This document shows positions 16,253 through 24,470 of a DNA stretch of 64,000 nucleotides, one piece after another (the first letter of the stretch is position 1; each line of letters opens with the position of its first letter). The notes beneath the pieces were generated by a model that saw only the letters and a program-made list of their open reading frames with translations, did no database searches and was not told the origin of the DNA. This stretch comes from Methylobacillus flagellatus_A (GTDB lineage: Bacteria; Pseudomonadota; Gammaproteobacteria; Burkholderiales; Methylophilaceae), in the NCBI RefSeq assembly GCF_031344055.1, contig NZ_JADBEN010000004.1; one strand, given 5' to 3'. A program made the translations under genes and the position numbers.

Positions 16253-17485
16253 ATGCCAGTCAATCTCGTCGCGCCCGAAGCGCATTCCCTGTTGCCGGTC
16301 CCAGGCGTAGAGCTTGGTATTGCCAAAGCCCATATCCGCAAACCGGACCGCAAGGACATGCTGGTCATCAGGCTCGCCGACGGTACGCGCGTGGCCGGCG
16401 TATTCACCAAGAACCGTTTCTGTGCGGCGCCGGTGACTGTCTGCAAGGAGCATTTGTCGAAGACTGGCGGGAATATCCGTGCGCTGGTGGTCAATACCGG
16501 CAACGCCAACGCGGGAACCGGCGAATCCGGCCTGGAAAACGCCCGCGCTACATGTGTCGAGCTGGCGAAGCTGTTGCAGCTCAAGCCTGAGCAGGTGTTG
16601 CCTTTCTCCACCGGCGTCATCCTGGAGCCGTTGCCCATGGACCGCCTGCTGGCCGGCCTGCCTCAATGCGTAGCTGGCCTGGGTGAGCAACGTTGGTTCG
16701 ATGCGGCCGAGGCCATCATGACGACCGACATTGTATCCAAGGGCGCTTCGCGCCAAATCGCCCTGGGCGGCAAGGCCGTGACGATTACGGGGGTTTCCAA
16801 GGGTTCCGGCATGATCCACCCGAACATGGCGACCATGCTCGGCTATGTGGCGACGGATGCCGCGATCAGCCAGGCCGCGCTGGAAGCCTTGATCGATCAT
16901 GCGGTGAACCGTTCCTTCAACTGCATCACGGTCGATGGCGATACCTCGACCAACGATTCCTTCATCGTCATGGCGACCGGCAAGGCAGGCAATGCCGAGA
17001 TCACTGATGTTGCCAGTGCGGAATTTCAGCAATTGCAGGATGCCGTCACCGAGGTGGCGGTCGAACTGGCCCAGGCGATCGTGCGCGACGGCGAGGGCGC
17101 CACCAAGTTCATGACCATTAAGGTCGAATCCGGCAGGGACGTGGCGGAGTGCCGCCAGGTCGCCTACGCGATTGCGCACTCGCCATTGATCAAGACCGCC
17201 TTCTTTGCTTCCGACCCCAATCTCGGGCGGATTCTCGCGGCGATCGGCTATGCAGGCGTGGACGACCTGGACGTGAATGCCATGCAGCTCTACCTGGGCG
17301 ATGTGCTGGTGGCCGAGCATGGCGGACGCGCGGCAAGTTATGTAGAGGAACAAGGCGCTGCCGTGATGAAGGAAGCTGAAATCACCGTGCGCGTCGTGCT
17401 CAACCGCGGGCAGGCCAATGCTACGGTCTGGACCTGCGACTTTTCCTATGACTATGTCCGCATCAATGCGGACTACCGCAGCTAG
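16253..17485 (+). CDS. argJ: Bifunctional glutamate N-acetyltransferase / amino-acid acetyltransferase (ArgJ)
   Basis: 410 residues. Moves the acetyl group from N-acetylornithine to glutamate and can also make N-acetylglutamate from acetyl-CoA, closing the arginine cycle. The self-cleavage site is present in SKGSGMIHPNMATMLGY, where the Thr after Ala becomes the N-terminal nucleophile of the beta chain (about residue 190). Also seen: VNTGNANAGTG and FFASDPNLGRILAAIGY. ATG 16253. A DUF815 ATPase gene follows after 8 bases. Confidence 0.96.
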   Translation: MPVNLVAPEAHSLLPVPGVELGIAKAHIRKPDRKDMLVIRLADGTRVAGVFTKNRFCAAPVTVCKEHLSKTGGNIRALVVNTGNANAGTGESGLENARATCVELAKLLQLKPEQVLPFSTGVILEPLPMDRLLAGLPQCVAGLGEQRWFDAAEAIMTTDIVSKGASRQIALGGKAVTITGVSKGSGMIHPNMATMLGYVATDAAISQAALEALIDHAVNRSFNCITVDGDTSTNDSFIVMATGKAGNAEITDVASAEFQQLQDAVTEVAVELAQAIVRDGEGATKFMTIKVESGRDVAECRQVAYAIAHSPLIKTAFFASDPNLGRILAAIGYAGVDDLDVNAMQLYLGDVLVAEHGGRAASYVEEQGAAVMKEAEITVRVVLNRGQANATVWTCDFSYDYVRINADYRS

Positions 17486-17493
17486 GACGACTC

Positions 17494-18369
17494 ATGGCCG
17501 ATCTCGAGCAATTGATCACCCGTGCCGAAGCGGTGCTGGCGAGGCTGGAAAGCTTCTTGCCGCCGCCGGCACCCGAACCCGACTGGAACGCCATTGCCTG
17601 GCGCTGGCAGACATTGAGCGGGCGCGGCCACTTGGTGGCCGTGGAGTATCCGCACCATATCAGCCTGGACGACATCCGCAACGTCGATGAGCAAAAGGCC
17701 GAGATCGTGCGCAACACGGAGCAGTTCGTGCATGGCCATCCAGCCAACAACGTGCTGTTGACCGGCGCGCGCGGCACCGGCAAGTCCTCACTCGTGAAAG
17801 CGGTGCTGAGCGCGTTTGCGGACCAGGGTTTGCGCCTGGTGGAGGTGGACAAGCAAGACCTGGTGGCATTGCCGGAAATCGTCGCCTTGCTGCGCGAGCG
17901 CAAGGAGCGCTTCATCGTCTTTTGCGACGACCTTTCCTTCGAGTCCAGCGACCCGGGCTACAAGGCGCTCAAGGTGGTGCTGGACGGCTCGATTGCGGCG
18001 ACATCGGACAATGTCGTGGTGTATGCCACTTCCAACCGCCGCCACCTGATGCCTGAGTACATGTCGGAAAACCTGGAGGTGACGCGGCACGGCGACGAGA
18101 TCAGGCCGGGGGACACGACCGAGGAAAAGGTCTCGTTATCCGAGCGCTTCGGCCTCTGGCTGTCGTTCTATCCGTTCAGCCAGGATGAATACCTGGCGGT
18201 AGTCGCGCAATGGCTCAAGCATTACGGTATCGAGCGGGTGGACGAGGAAACCCGCAGCGCCGCCTTGCTGTTTTCGCATACCCGTGGTGCGCGCAGCGGC
18301 CGGGTGGCCTACCAGTTCGCCCGCGACTATGTGGGCCGCCAGGCCCTGGCAGGAGCCAGGCGGCCATGA
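17494..18369 (+). CDS. DUF815 AAA-type ATPase
   Basis: 291 residues. Walker A GARGTGKSSL (about residue 90), Walker B-like FIVFCDDLSFE and a sensor-like TSNRRHLMPEYMSEN mark the DUF815 P-loop family. The conserved RPGDTTEEKVSLSERFGLWLSF follows. Role unknown in general; members are widespread in proteobacteria next to argJ or mutT. It is 8 bases after argJ and overlaps the Nudix gene by 4 bp (ATGA), so argJ, this gene and the Nudix-ThiE gene look like one operon. Confidence 0.9.
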   Translation: MADLEQLITRAEAVLARLESFLPPPAPEPDWNAIAWRWQTLSGRGHLVAVEYPHHISLDDIRNVDEQKAEIVRNTEQFVHGHPANNVLLTGARGTGKSSLVKAVLSAFADQGLRLVEVDKQDLVALPEIVALLRERKERFIVFCDDLSFESSDPGYKALKVVLDGSIAATSDNVVVYATSNRRHLMPEYMSENLEVTRHGDEIRPGDTTEEKVSLSERFGLWLSFYPFSQDEYLAVVAQWLKHYGIERVDEETRSAALLFSHTRGARSGRVAYQFARDYVGRQALAGARRP

Positions 18370-19298
18370 GCGTAGTGCGTGCCGCCGTGGCCATATTGCA
18401 ACGCCCCGATGGGCACGTGCTGCTGGCGGAGCGTCCTGCTGGCAAGCCTTGGGAAGGATGGTGGGAGTTTCCCGGGGGCAAGATAGAGTCTGGCGAGACT
18501 CCGCGCCACGCCTTGGTGCGGGAATTGCGCGAGGAACTTGGGGTCGATGTGGAAAGTGCCTACCCCTGGCTGTTGCGCCGCTTCGAGTATCCTGACCGCA
18601 AGGTGGAACTGCATTTTTTCATCGTGCGCGAATGGCAGCACGAGCCGCACGGCTGCGAAGGTCAGCGATTGAGCTGGCAACATCCTGCCGCATTGAACGT
18701 AGGCCCGATGCTGCCTGCCAATGAACCTATCCTGGCTGCCTTGGGGCTACCGTCCATTTATGCGATCAGCAATGCGGGCGAGTTGGGCGAGCAGCGCTTC
18801 CTGGAACGCTTGCAGCACGCCCTGGACCAAGGGCTGCGCTTGCTGCAGCTGAGGGAAAAGCATTTGCCTGCGGAGAGTCTGCAGCGTTTGGCGGAGCAAG
18901 TGCTCAAGCTGGCGCAGCCCTACCAGGCCAGGGTGTTGCTCAACGGCGAGTTCGAGGCTGCACGGGCATTGGGCATGGCCGGGGTGCATTTGTCTTCCGA
19001 GCGCCTGATGGCGCTTTCGGAGCGTCCGGACGGCATGCTGTGCGCTGCCTCTTGTCATAATGCCCAGCAACTTGCGCACGCCCAATCCTTGGCGCTGGAT
19101 TTTGCGGTGTTGTCTCCCGTGTTGCCTACATTGAGCCACCCCCAGGCCCAGGCGCTGGGCTGGGAGGGGTTTTCCGCCTTGGCGCAAGGCAGCAGCCTGC
19201 CAATCTATGCATTGGGCGGTTTGCAACAGGCGTATATGGAGCAGGCATGGCAGCATGGCGCGCATGGTATCGCCATGATGCGCGGAGCGTGGGGCTGA
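18366..19298 (+). CDS. Nudix hydrolase (MutT) / thiamine-phosphate-synthase-like fusion
   Basis: 310 residues in two domains. Residues 1-130 are a MutT-type Nudix domain with the complete box GGKIESGETPRHALVRELRE followed by ELGV; this type removes 8-oxo-dGTP. Residues about 135-310 resemble ThiE/TenI (LQLREKHLPAESLQRLAEQ, VLLNGEFEAARALGMAGVH, LSPVLPTLSHP, IYALGGL). In this fusion the ThiE-like part may not make thiamine phosphate. The start overlaps the ATPase stop (ATGA). This two-domain protein is known from many beta- and gammaproteobacteria, so it is not new, but the reason for the fusion is unclear. Confidence 0.9.
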   Translation: MSVVRAAVAILQRPDGHVLLAERPAGKPWEGWWEFPGGKIESGETPRHALVRELREELGVDVESAYPWLLRRFEYPDRKVELHFFIVREWQHEPHGCEGQRLSWQHPAALNVGPMLPANEPILAALGLPSIYAISNAGELGEQRFLERLQHALDQGLRLLQLREKHLPAESLQRLAEQVLKLAQPYQARVLLNGEFEAARALGMAGVHLSSERLMALSERPDGMLCAASCHNAQQLAHAQSLALDFAVLSPVLPTLSHPQAQALGWEGFSALAQGSSLPIYALGGLQQAYMEQAWQHGAHGIAMMRGAWG

Positions 19299-19300
19299 TC

Positions 19301-19729
19301 ATGTCGCGGAAGATGCTGGCGCAGTTGGCAGTTGTGCTGGTGTTCGCGCTGGCGGCATTGATGTATTTCTGGCTCAAGCCAGGCGGGGCTGCAGCCGAGC
19401 GGATAGCCTGCGAGGATATTGTGCGCGGATGCCGTCATGACGACCTGACAATCCAGGCGATGACAACACCCAAGGTCATGCAGGCGTTCGAGATGCGGGT
19501 AACGCTGCCCGAGGCGGAGTCGGTGCAAGCCAGCTTTGATATGCAGGATATGCAGATGGGAATCAACCGCTACCGCCTCCAGCAGCAGCCTGATGGCAGC
19601 TGGCGCGCCATGGTCACCCTGCCGGTATGCGTGAGCGAAAGCAGCGACTGGGTAATGACGCTCGATATCAAGCGTCCGTCCCAGCCATTAAGGACTCAAT
19701 ATACACTCGAGTTCAGCGCCCAGCCTTAA
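19301..19729 (+). CDS. Small membrane-anchored protein of unknown function
   Basis: 142 residues. One N-terminal membrane segment (about 5-26, LAQLAVVLVFALAALMYFWL) or uncleaved signal, then a periplasmic beta-rich domain with three Cys (ACEDIVRGC and PVCVSES). No family recognised. It begins 2 bases after the Nudix-ThiE stop, so it ends that operon, and is convergent with yacG (15-base gap). The start at ATG 19301 is the natural one after the upstream stop. Confidence 0.75.
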   Translation: MSRKMLAQLAVVLVFALAALMYFWLKPGGAAAERIACEDIVRGCRHDDLTIQAMTTPKVMQAFEMRVTLPEAESVQASFDMQDMQMGINRYRLQQQPDGSWRAMVTLPVCVSESSDWVMTLDIKRPSQPLRTQYTLEFSAQP

Positions 19730-19744
19730 CCCACTATTCGTGCG

Positions 19745-19930
19745 TTAGTATTCGTCGTCGTCAGGCTTGGGGTTGGTGTCCGGGATGCGATAGCTCTCGC
19801 TGGCCCATTGCCCCAGGTCGATCAGGCGGCAGCGTTCCGAGCAAAACGGACGATATGGGTTTGCACTGGAGTATTCCGACAATTCCCCGCATTGCGGGCA
19901 GGGAACCAGTTTCTTGCCTACAGGTTGCAC
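19745..19930 (-). CDS. yacG: DNA gyrase inhibitor YacG
   Basis: 61 residues, a zinc-finger protein with CPQCG at the front and FCSERC behind (CxxC...CxxxC), then WASESYRIP, the usual family pattern. YacG binds the GyrB C-terminal region and blocks DNA binding. Start is GTG 19930, inside the zapD 3' end (13-bp overlap). It is last in the pilD-coaE-zapD-yacG run, the standard order in this group. Confidence 0.92.
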   Translation of the reverse strand: MQPVGKKLVPCPQCGELSEYSSANPYRPFCSERCRLIDLGQWASESYRIPDTNPKPDDDEY

Positions 19931-20676
19931 AGTGTCAATGAGAAGTCGATGTTGGAGTCGCAGGGGCGCGGCCGTTGGGCGTTGTCCAGGCTGTTGAAGC
20001 GGATATTGATCGCATACTTGTTGGCGCTCACTTCGGGAAAGCAGGGCGTATCGTCGCTGATCTCCACACGCAGCATCTGGGCTGGCTTGGCGCCTCCCAG
20101 CATTTGCTGGTAAGCCCCGTTGACGGCGGTCATGCTGGAAGTCGCTCCGCTGCCGCGCAGGATGTGCAGGATGATGCGGATGGCGTCGTACAGCGGCATC
20201 AAGGGGCTCATCCAGACGCTGAGGTCATGCTTGCGTCGCTCGCTGCTCAGTCCCAGCCAGTAATGGTAGGACGGCAGGTCGAACTCACAGACGCCGCCAG
20301 GGATGACGGAGCGCTGCTTGATGCTCATCAGCCATTCGTTGTCGCGCAGGGTTTGCCCAAGCTTGCCGGGCGTATTGCGTAGCGGCCGCGCTGCATTTTC
20401 GATATCGGTCACCAGGTCGTTCAGCACTTTTTCCTCGATCGAGGGGTTGCCGCGCAGGTTGTTCATGACCATTTTCTGCCGGTCCAGTTCTTGCAGCAGG
20501 TCCATCTTGAGCTCGGCCCGCTCGATGATGTCCAGGATCTGGAAAATGGAAAGCAGGACGCTGTGGTGGACAAACTCGTGCTCACCCTCAATGTTATGCA
20601 AAACCTTGGTGAACAGGTCTTCCAGACGCAACAGGGTACGGATGCGTTCGTTAAAAGGATAGTCGTAACTAGGCAC
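19918..20676 (-). CDS. zapD: Cell division protein ZapD
   Basis: 252 residues, all-helical N-terminal half and a beta-rich C-terminal half (CEFDLPSYHYWLG, DTPCFPEVSANKYAINIRF). ZapD cross-links FtsZ protofilaments at the division ring. Opening YDYPFNERIRTLLRLEDLF is the family signature. It lies between coaE and yacG, as usual; 54 bases separate it from coaE. Confidence 0.95.
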   Translation of the reverse strand: MPSYDYPFNERIRTLLRLEDLFTKVLHNIEGEHEFVHHSVLLSIFQILDIIERAELKMDLLQELDRQKMVMNNLRGNPSIEEKVLNDLVTDIENAARPLRNTPGKLGQTLRDNEWLMSIKQRSVIPGGVCEFDLPSYHYWLGLSSERRKHDLSVWMSPLMPLYDAIRIILHILRGSGATSSMTAVNGAYQQMLGGAKPAQMLRVEISDDTPCFPEVSANKYAINIRFNSLDNAQRPRPCDSNIDFSLTLCNL

Positions 20677-20730
20677 GGGCTTCTCGAGGCTGATCCGTTT
20701 GTTTATAAAAGCTATCGTGAATTATCAGAT

Positions 20731-21339
20731 TTATTCGCTAACTATGCAAGTCTTAATGAATTTTTCATGCATCAGGCGGATTTTCTCTTCCAGTTCCTCA
20801 ATAGTGCCGTTGTTGTCGATGATGTCGTTGGCGAGCGCGCGGCGAAAACTGCGCGATGCCTGGGCGGCAATGATGGAACGCACCATTTTCTCGGTGAAGC
20901 CGTTGCGGTTGACCACGCGACTGATCTGCTTGTCCTCGTCGCAGTCGATCAACAGGGTGCGGTTGACGATGCCTTCGTAGCGGTTTGACTCAAAAAACAG
21001 CGGGATGGCGAGTATCTGGTACGGGGCCTGGTTGTAGTTTTCCAGTTCGCGCAGAGCCTCGCTGTGAATGGCGGGATGCAGGATGGACTCGAGCAGCCTG
21101 CGGTCGGCATCGTTGGCAAAGATGCGGTCGCGTATTTTACCTCTGTCCATGGCGCCATCCGCGGTGACATATTCTGCGCCGAATGCTTCCGCTATTTTCG
21201 CCACCAAGGGCTGGCCGGCGCCGGTCAGGCGGCGTGAAATGACATCGACGTCGACGACAGGCACGCCCAGCTCGCTAAATATTCTTGCCGCTTCGCTTTT
21301 GCCGGCGCCAATGCCGCCGGTGAGTCCAACTACGTACAT
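20731..21339 (-). CDS. coaE: Dephospho-CoA kinase
   Basis: 202 residues. Last step of coenzyme A synthesis: phosphorylates the ribose 3'-OH of dephospho-CoA. P-loop GLTGGIGAGKS at the start, DVDVISRRL, and lid-type region further on (IIAAQASRSFRRALANDII). The start is 3 bases after the pilD stop, so the two are co-transcribed. Confidence 0.96.
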   Translation of the reverse strand: MYVVGLTGGIGAGKSEAARIFSELGVPVVDVDVISRRLTGAGQPLVAKIAEAFGAEYVTADGAMDRGKIRDRIFANDADRRLLESILHPAIHSEALRELENYNQAPYQILAIPLFFESNRYEGIVNRTLLIDCDEDKQISRVVNRNGFTEKMVRSIIAAQASRSFRRALANDIIDNNGTIEELEEKIRLMHEKFIKTCIVSE

Positions 21340-21342
21340 CTA

Positions 21343-22209
21343 TCAGCCTCCTAGATATAGTTGAGAGAGTTGTTTGCCGAAAAACAGGGCTGCAATCCCG
21401 CCCAAAGCCAGGTATGGGCCGAACGGAATCGGGGTTTCGCGCCCATGCTTGGTCAACACGATCAAGCCGATTCCGATGATGGAACCAGCGACTGATGATA
21501 ATAGAATGACAGCCGGGAGCAACTGCCAGCCAAACCAGGCTCCCAGCGCTGCGAGGAGCTTGAAGTCGCCATAGCCCATCCCCTCCTTGCCCGTGGCCAG
21601 CTTGAACAGCCAGTATACAGACCAGAGGACGAGATATCCCGCAGCGGCCCCGGCCACGGCAGACGTGATATCCGTAAAGCCGTGGTTGATATTGAACAGC
21701 AAGCCCGCCCAAAGCAACGGCAGTGTGATGTCGTCCGGCAGCAGGTGCGTGTCGAGGTCGATAAAGGTCAAGGCGATCAGGGCGAAGATAATGAGCCAGC
21801 TTGCCACGGCCAGGCTCGAGTAGCCGAAATGCCAGCTGGCGAGGCCGGTCAGCGTTGCCGCAAGGATTTCCACCAATGGGTAGCGCGGGCTGATGGGCGT
21901 CTTGCATTGCCTGCATTTGCCGCCCAGGAACAAGTAGCTGACGACCGGGATGTTCTCGATAGCCGTAATGGCATGCTGGCAATGCGGGCAGCGGGAGCGG
22001 GGAGTGACAAGGTTGTACCGGATTTGTTCCGGCTGCGGCTTGCCTTCCGCTTCCAGGCGCTCGGCCTGCCAGGCCAGTTCCATCATGCGCGGCAGGCGGT
22101 GGATCACGACATTGAGGAAGCTGCCCACCATGAGCCCCAGCAGGACGGAGCAGGTGATGAAGAGCGCGGGGCTGTCCCTCAAGACATCCAGCAAAACAAA
22201 ATCAGGCAT
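21343..22209 (-). CDS. pilD: Type IV prepilin peptidase / N-methyltransferase
   Basis: 288 residues, about eight membrane segments. Cleaves and N-methylates type IV pilins and type II secretion pseudopilins at the inner membrane. The cytoplasmic zinc loop has two CxxC pairs (CPHCQ and CRQCK). The two aspartic protease residues are in FIDLDTHLLPD and GYGDFKLLAA. Full length and intact. No pilus structural gene is in the window. First gene of the pilD-coaE-zapD-yacG group. Confidence 0.95.
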   Translation of the reverse strand: MPDFVLLDVLRDSPALFITCSVLLGLMVGSFLNVVIHRLPRMMELAWQAERLEAEGKPQPEQIRYNLVTPRSRCPHCQHAITAIENIPVVSYLFLGGKCRQCKTPISPRYPLVEILAATLTGLASWHFGYSSLAVASWLIIFALIALTFIDLDTHLLPDDITLPLLWAGLLFNINHGFTDITSAVAGAAAGYLVLWSVYWLFKLATGKEGMGYGDFKLLAALGAWFGWQLLPAVILLSSVAGSIIGIGLIVLTKHGRETPIPFGPYLALGGIAALFFGKQLSQLYLGG

Positions 22210-22362
22210 AAATTGGGTTGTCGGTAAACTTTCCGCATCATCGCACCGTTATATCAGTATGGCAACCGCAGTCGTGGCGTTCTGGATGGACTTGAAATCA
22301 GGAAAATTATCGCCACGTAATAGTTGTCAATATTTCTCATCACTAACCTGAAAGGAATGCAC

Positions 22363-22683
22363 ATGATGAATACTGCAGCTCAAACCGCATGGGAGACCCC
22401 TGTCGTTTGCCGCGTCGAAGTGGATTTATCGGGTTGGTTGGAACAGTTGACTGGTAACAGCGACTGGGAAGTCTATGACGAGTCCGAGGATGAAAACTAC
22501 ATGAGCTTTGCCATGCGTCACGGACGGCAACAGGCGGAAGTTACCCTCTACCACAATGGCTACGCCACGGTCGACGTGGATGGCGAGTCCCTGTTTGACG
22601 GTTCGCTTACCACCAGGACCAGCCATTGCGCCCACCTCAGTTACTATCATGCTGAGAATGGAGAACTTATAACGTTGAATTGA
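22363..22683 (+). CDS. Small acidic protein of unknown function
   Basis: About 106 residues, acidic (cluster YDESEDENYMSF), no signal peptide and no membrane segment. It contains several predicted beta strands (VTLYHNGYATVDVDGESLF). Not recognised. Three in-frame ATGs (22357, 22363, 22366) follow AAAGGA; 22363 gives the best spacing. A strong terminator follows at 22709-22734, so it is transcribed apart from the exporter operon downstream. Confidence 0.7.
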   Translation: MMNTAAQTAWETPVVCRVEVDLSGWLEQLTGNSDWEVYDESEDENYMSFAMRHGRQQAEVTLYHNGYATVDVDGESLFDGSLTTRTSHCAHLSYYHAENGELITLN

Positions 22684-22708
22684 TCGCTGGAGTTAAGCGG
22701 TATGATAC

Positions 22709-22734
22709 AGAGCCCTGTTCGCAGGGCTCTTTTT
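22709..22734 (+). terminator. Rho-independent terminator with UUCG loop
   Basis: Nine-bp perfect stem AGAGCCCTG/CAGGGCTCT closed by TTCG, then a T-tract. Separates the small acidic gene from the exporter operon. Confidence 0.92.
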
Positions 22735-22811
22735 GTTTTACGGGGTTTGTTTTTCCGGAACTAAGTCCAGATGGCAATGTCGTTTTGCTGGGTTAGAGTG
22801 AACAATGAAGA

Positions 22812-24470
22812 ATGAACAACGATACCTTACATAAAGTACAGCCCCGGCAAAGATTGATCGACCTGCTGAGCCTGGAGCGCAAAGACATCCTGCTGATCAT
22901 CATCCTGATGGGCGGGGTGGGCTTCATCAATCTGGCGATTCCCATTTCGGTGCAAGCCCTCATCAATACGGTCACCATGGGCAGCCTGATGAAGCCGTTG
23001 CTCATCATTTCCTTCATGCTGTTCATCTTCCTGCTGCTTGCAGGTTTGTTCTACGTGCTGGAGATTTTTATCGTCGAGCTCATCCAGCGCCGTATTTTTT
23101 GCCGGATTGCCACCGACGCCGCCAACAAGACGCAAGGGGCGAAATATGATGCGGCGGATGCGGAAGACCTACAGGAGCTGGTCAACCGTTTTTTCGAGGT
23201 GACGTCGGTACAGAAGTCAGTCGCGACATTGTTGACGATAGGCGTGGCGACTATCCTGCAAGGGGTGGTCGGCAGCATCATCCTGGTTTTCTATAGCATG
23301 TATTTCGCCGTGGTGGTGGCGTTGGTCGTGCTCATCATCCTGGTGATTGTCTACGTCATCGGCCGCAAGGCCCCATTGACGGCGATTGCGGAGTCCCATG
23401 CCAAGTTCGAATTGGCCGCCTGGCTCGAAACGATTGCCCGCAACCTCAATACCTTCAAATTCTCCTCGGGCGTGAGCCTGGCGCAGGAACGCACCAGCCA
23501 GTTGGCGTCCGAATACCTGGAAAAGCGGAGCGCGCATTTCCGCATCCTCATCAAGCAATATCTGGGGGGCGTCCTCATCTATGCCTTGGGCGGCACCGCC
23601 ATGCTGGCGCTGGGCGGCACCCTGGTGATCAAGGGGCAGATCAACCTGGGGCAATTCGTCGCGGCGGAGTTGATCATTTTCGCAGTGCTGGCTTCCTTCC
23701 TGCGGTTTATCGGCCAGCTTGAATATTATTACGACCTGCTCGCCAGCCTGGACAAAATTGGCTATATCCAGGACTTGCCCCAAGAAAAGGCACCTTTACG
23801 CCAAGTAGAGGTAAAGCGACCGATCAAGTTGAGCGCCGTAAATCTTAGCTATCACTACTTGCGGCATACTGCCTTGCAATCTGGCATCAGCTTTACCGTA
23901 CAGCCTGGTCGCAGCCTTGCTGTGCTGGGGGCTGCTGGCAGCGGAAAATCCTCATTGGCGGCATTGCTCACTGGCTTGAAGCAGCCAGAAAGTGGGCGTG
24001 TGGAGTTCAATGATATCGCTATTGATCAATTCAATCTGAACGAGTTGCGCCAACATATTGGTTGTGTCGGAAAGCTAGAGATCATTGAAGGCAGTATTAT
24101 TGAGAATATCCTGATCGGGCGGAATGATATTCCGATCGGAGAGGTGACTGAGCTGCTGGGCAGGCTGGGGCTGATGTCCAGCATCAACCAGTTGCAGGGT
24201 GGCTTTAATACTCAGCTTTCAGTCAATGGTGCGCCGCTCTCCACTACACAGATCAATCTCTTGATGCTGGCTAGGGCGATTATTGGCCAGGCAGGATTGC
24301 TGATTGTGGATGGCTTGCTCGACTACCTGGATGAGGCTGACCTGCAGCGCGCCCTGCCCTTGCTGCTTGATTTGCCAGCGTGCAGCCTTGTCATCATGAC
24401 GCGTCGTGCATCGATCGCACAGCATTGCGACGAAACCCTTGTGCTGGAGTTGCCCGATCATGATGCCTGA
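22812..24470 (+). CDS. Type-I-secretion-like ABC exporter with degenerate ATPase domain
   Basis: 552 residues: a membrane domain (about 25-310, five to six segments) fused to a nucleotide-binding domain (about 335-545), with no C39 peptidase domain. Walker A GAAGSGKS (373-380) is intact. Every other catalytic motif is changed: the Q-loop Gln is Lys421 (GCVGKLE), the signature reads LSTTQ (476-480) instead of LSGGQ, the catalytic Glu after Walker B is Gly501 (LLIVDGL), and the H-loop His is Arg531 (MTRRAS). It may bind ATP but should hydrolyse it poorly. The NBD half is more AT-rich (rows at 24001 and 24061 are 38-43% GC by hand count) than the membrane half (60-70%). It is followed, with overlaps, by adaptor and TolC-like genes. 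Partner subunit or substrate unknown. Confidence 0.88.
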   Translation: MNNDTLHKVQPRQRLIDLLSLERKDILLIIILMGGVGFINLAIPISVQALINTVTMGSLMKPLLIISFMLFIFLLLAGLFYVLEIFIVELIQRRIFCRIATDAANKTQGAKYDAADAEDLQELVNRFFEVTSVQKSVATLLTIGVATILQGVVGSIILVFYSMYFAVVVALVVLIILVIVYVIGRKAPLTAIAESHAKFELAAWLETIARNLNTFKFSSGVSLAQERTSQLASEYLEKRSAHFRILIKQYLGGVLIYALGGTAMLALGGTLVIKGQINLGQFVAAELIIFAVLASFLRFIGQLEYYYDLLASLDKIGYIQDLPQEKAPLRQVEVKRPIKLSAVNLSYHYLRHTALQSGISFTVQPGRSLAVLGAAGSGKSSLAALLTGLKQPESGRVEFNDIAIDQFNLNELRQHIGCVGKLEIIEGSIIENILIGRNDIPIGEVTELLGRLGLMSSINQLQGGFNTQLSVNGAPLSTTQINLLMLARAIIGQAGLLIVDGLLDYLDEADLQRALPLLLDLPACSLVIMTRRASIAQHCDETLVLELPDHDA

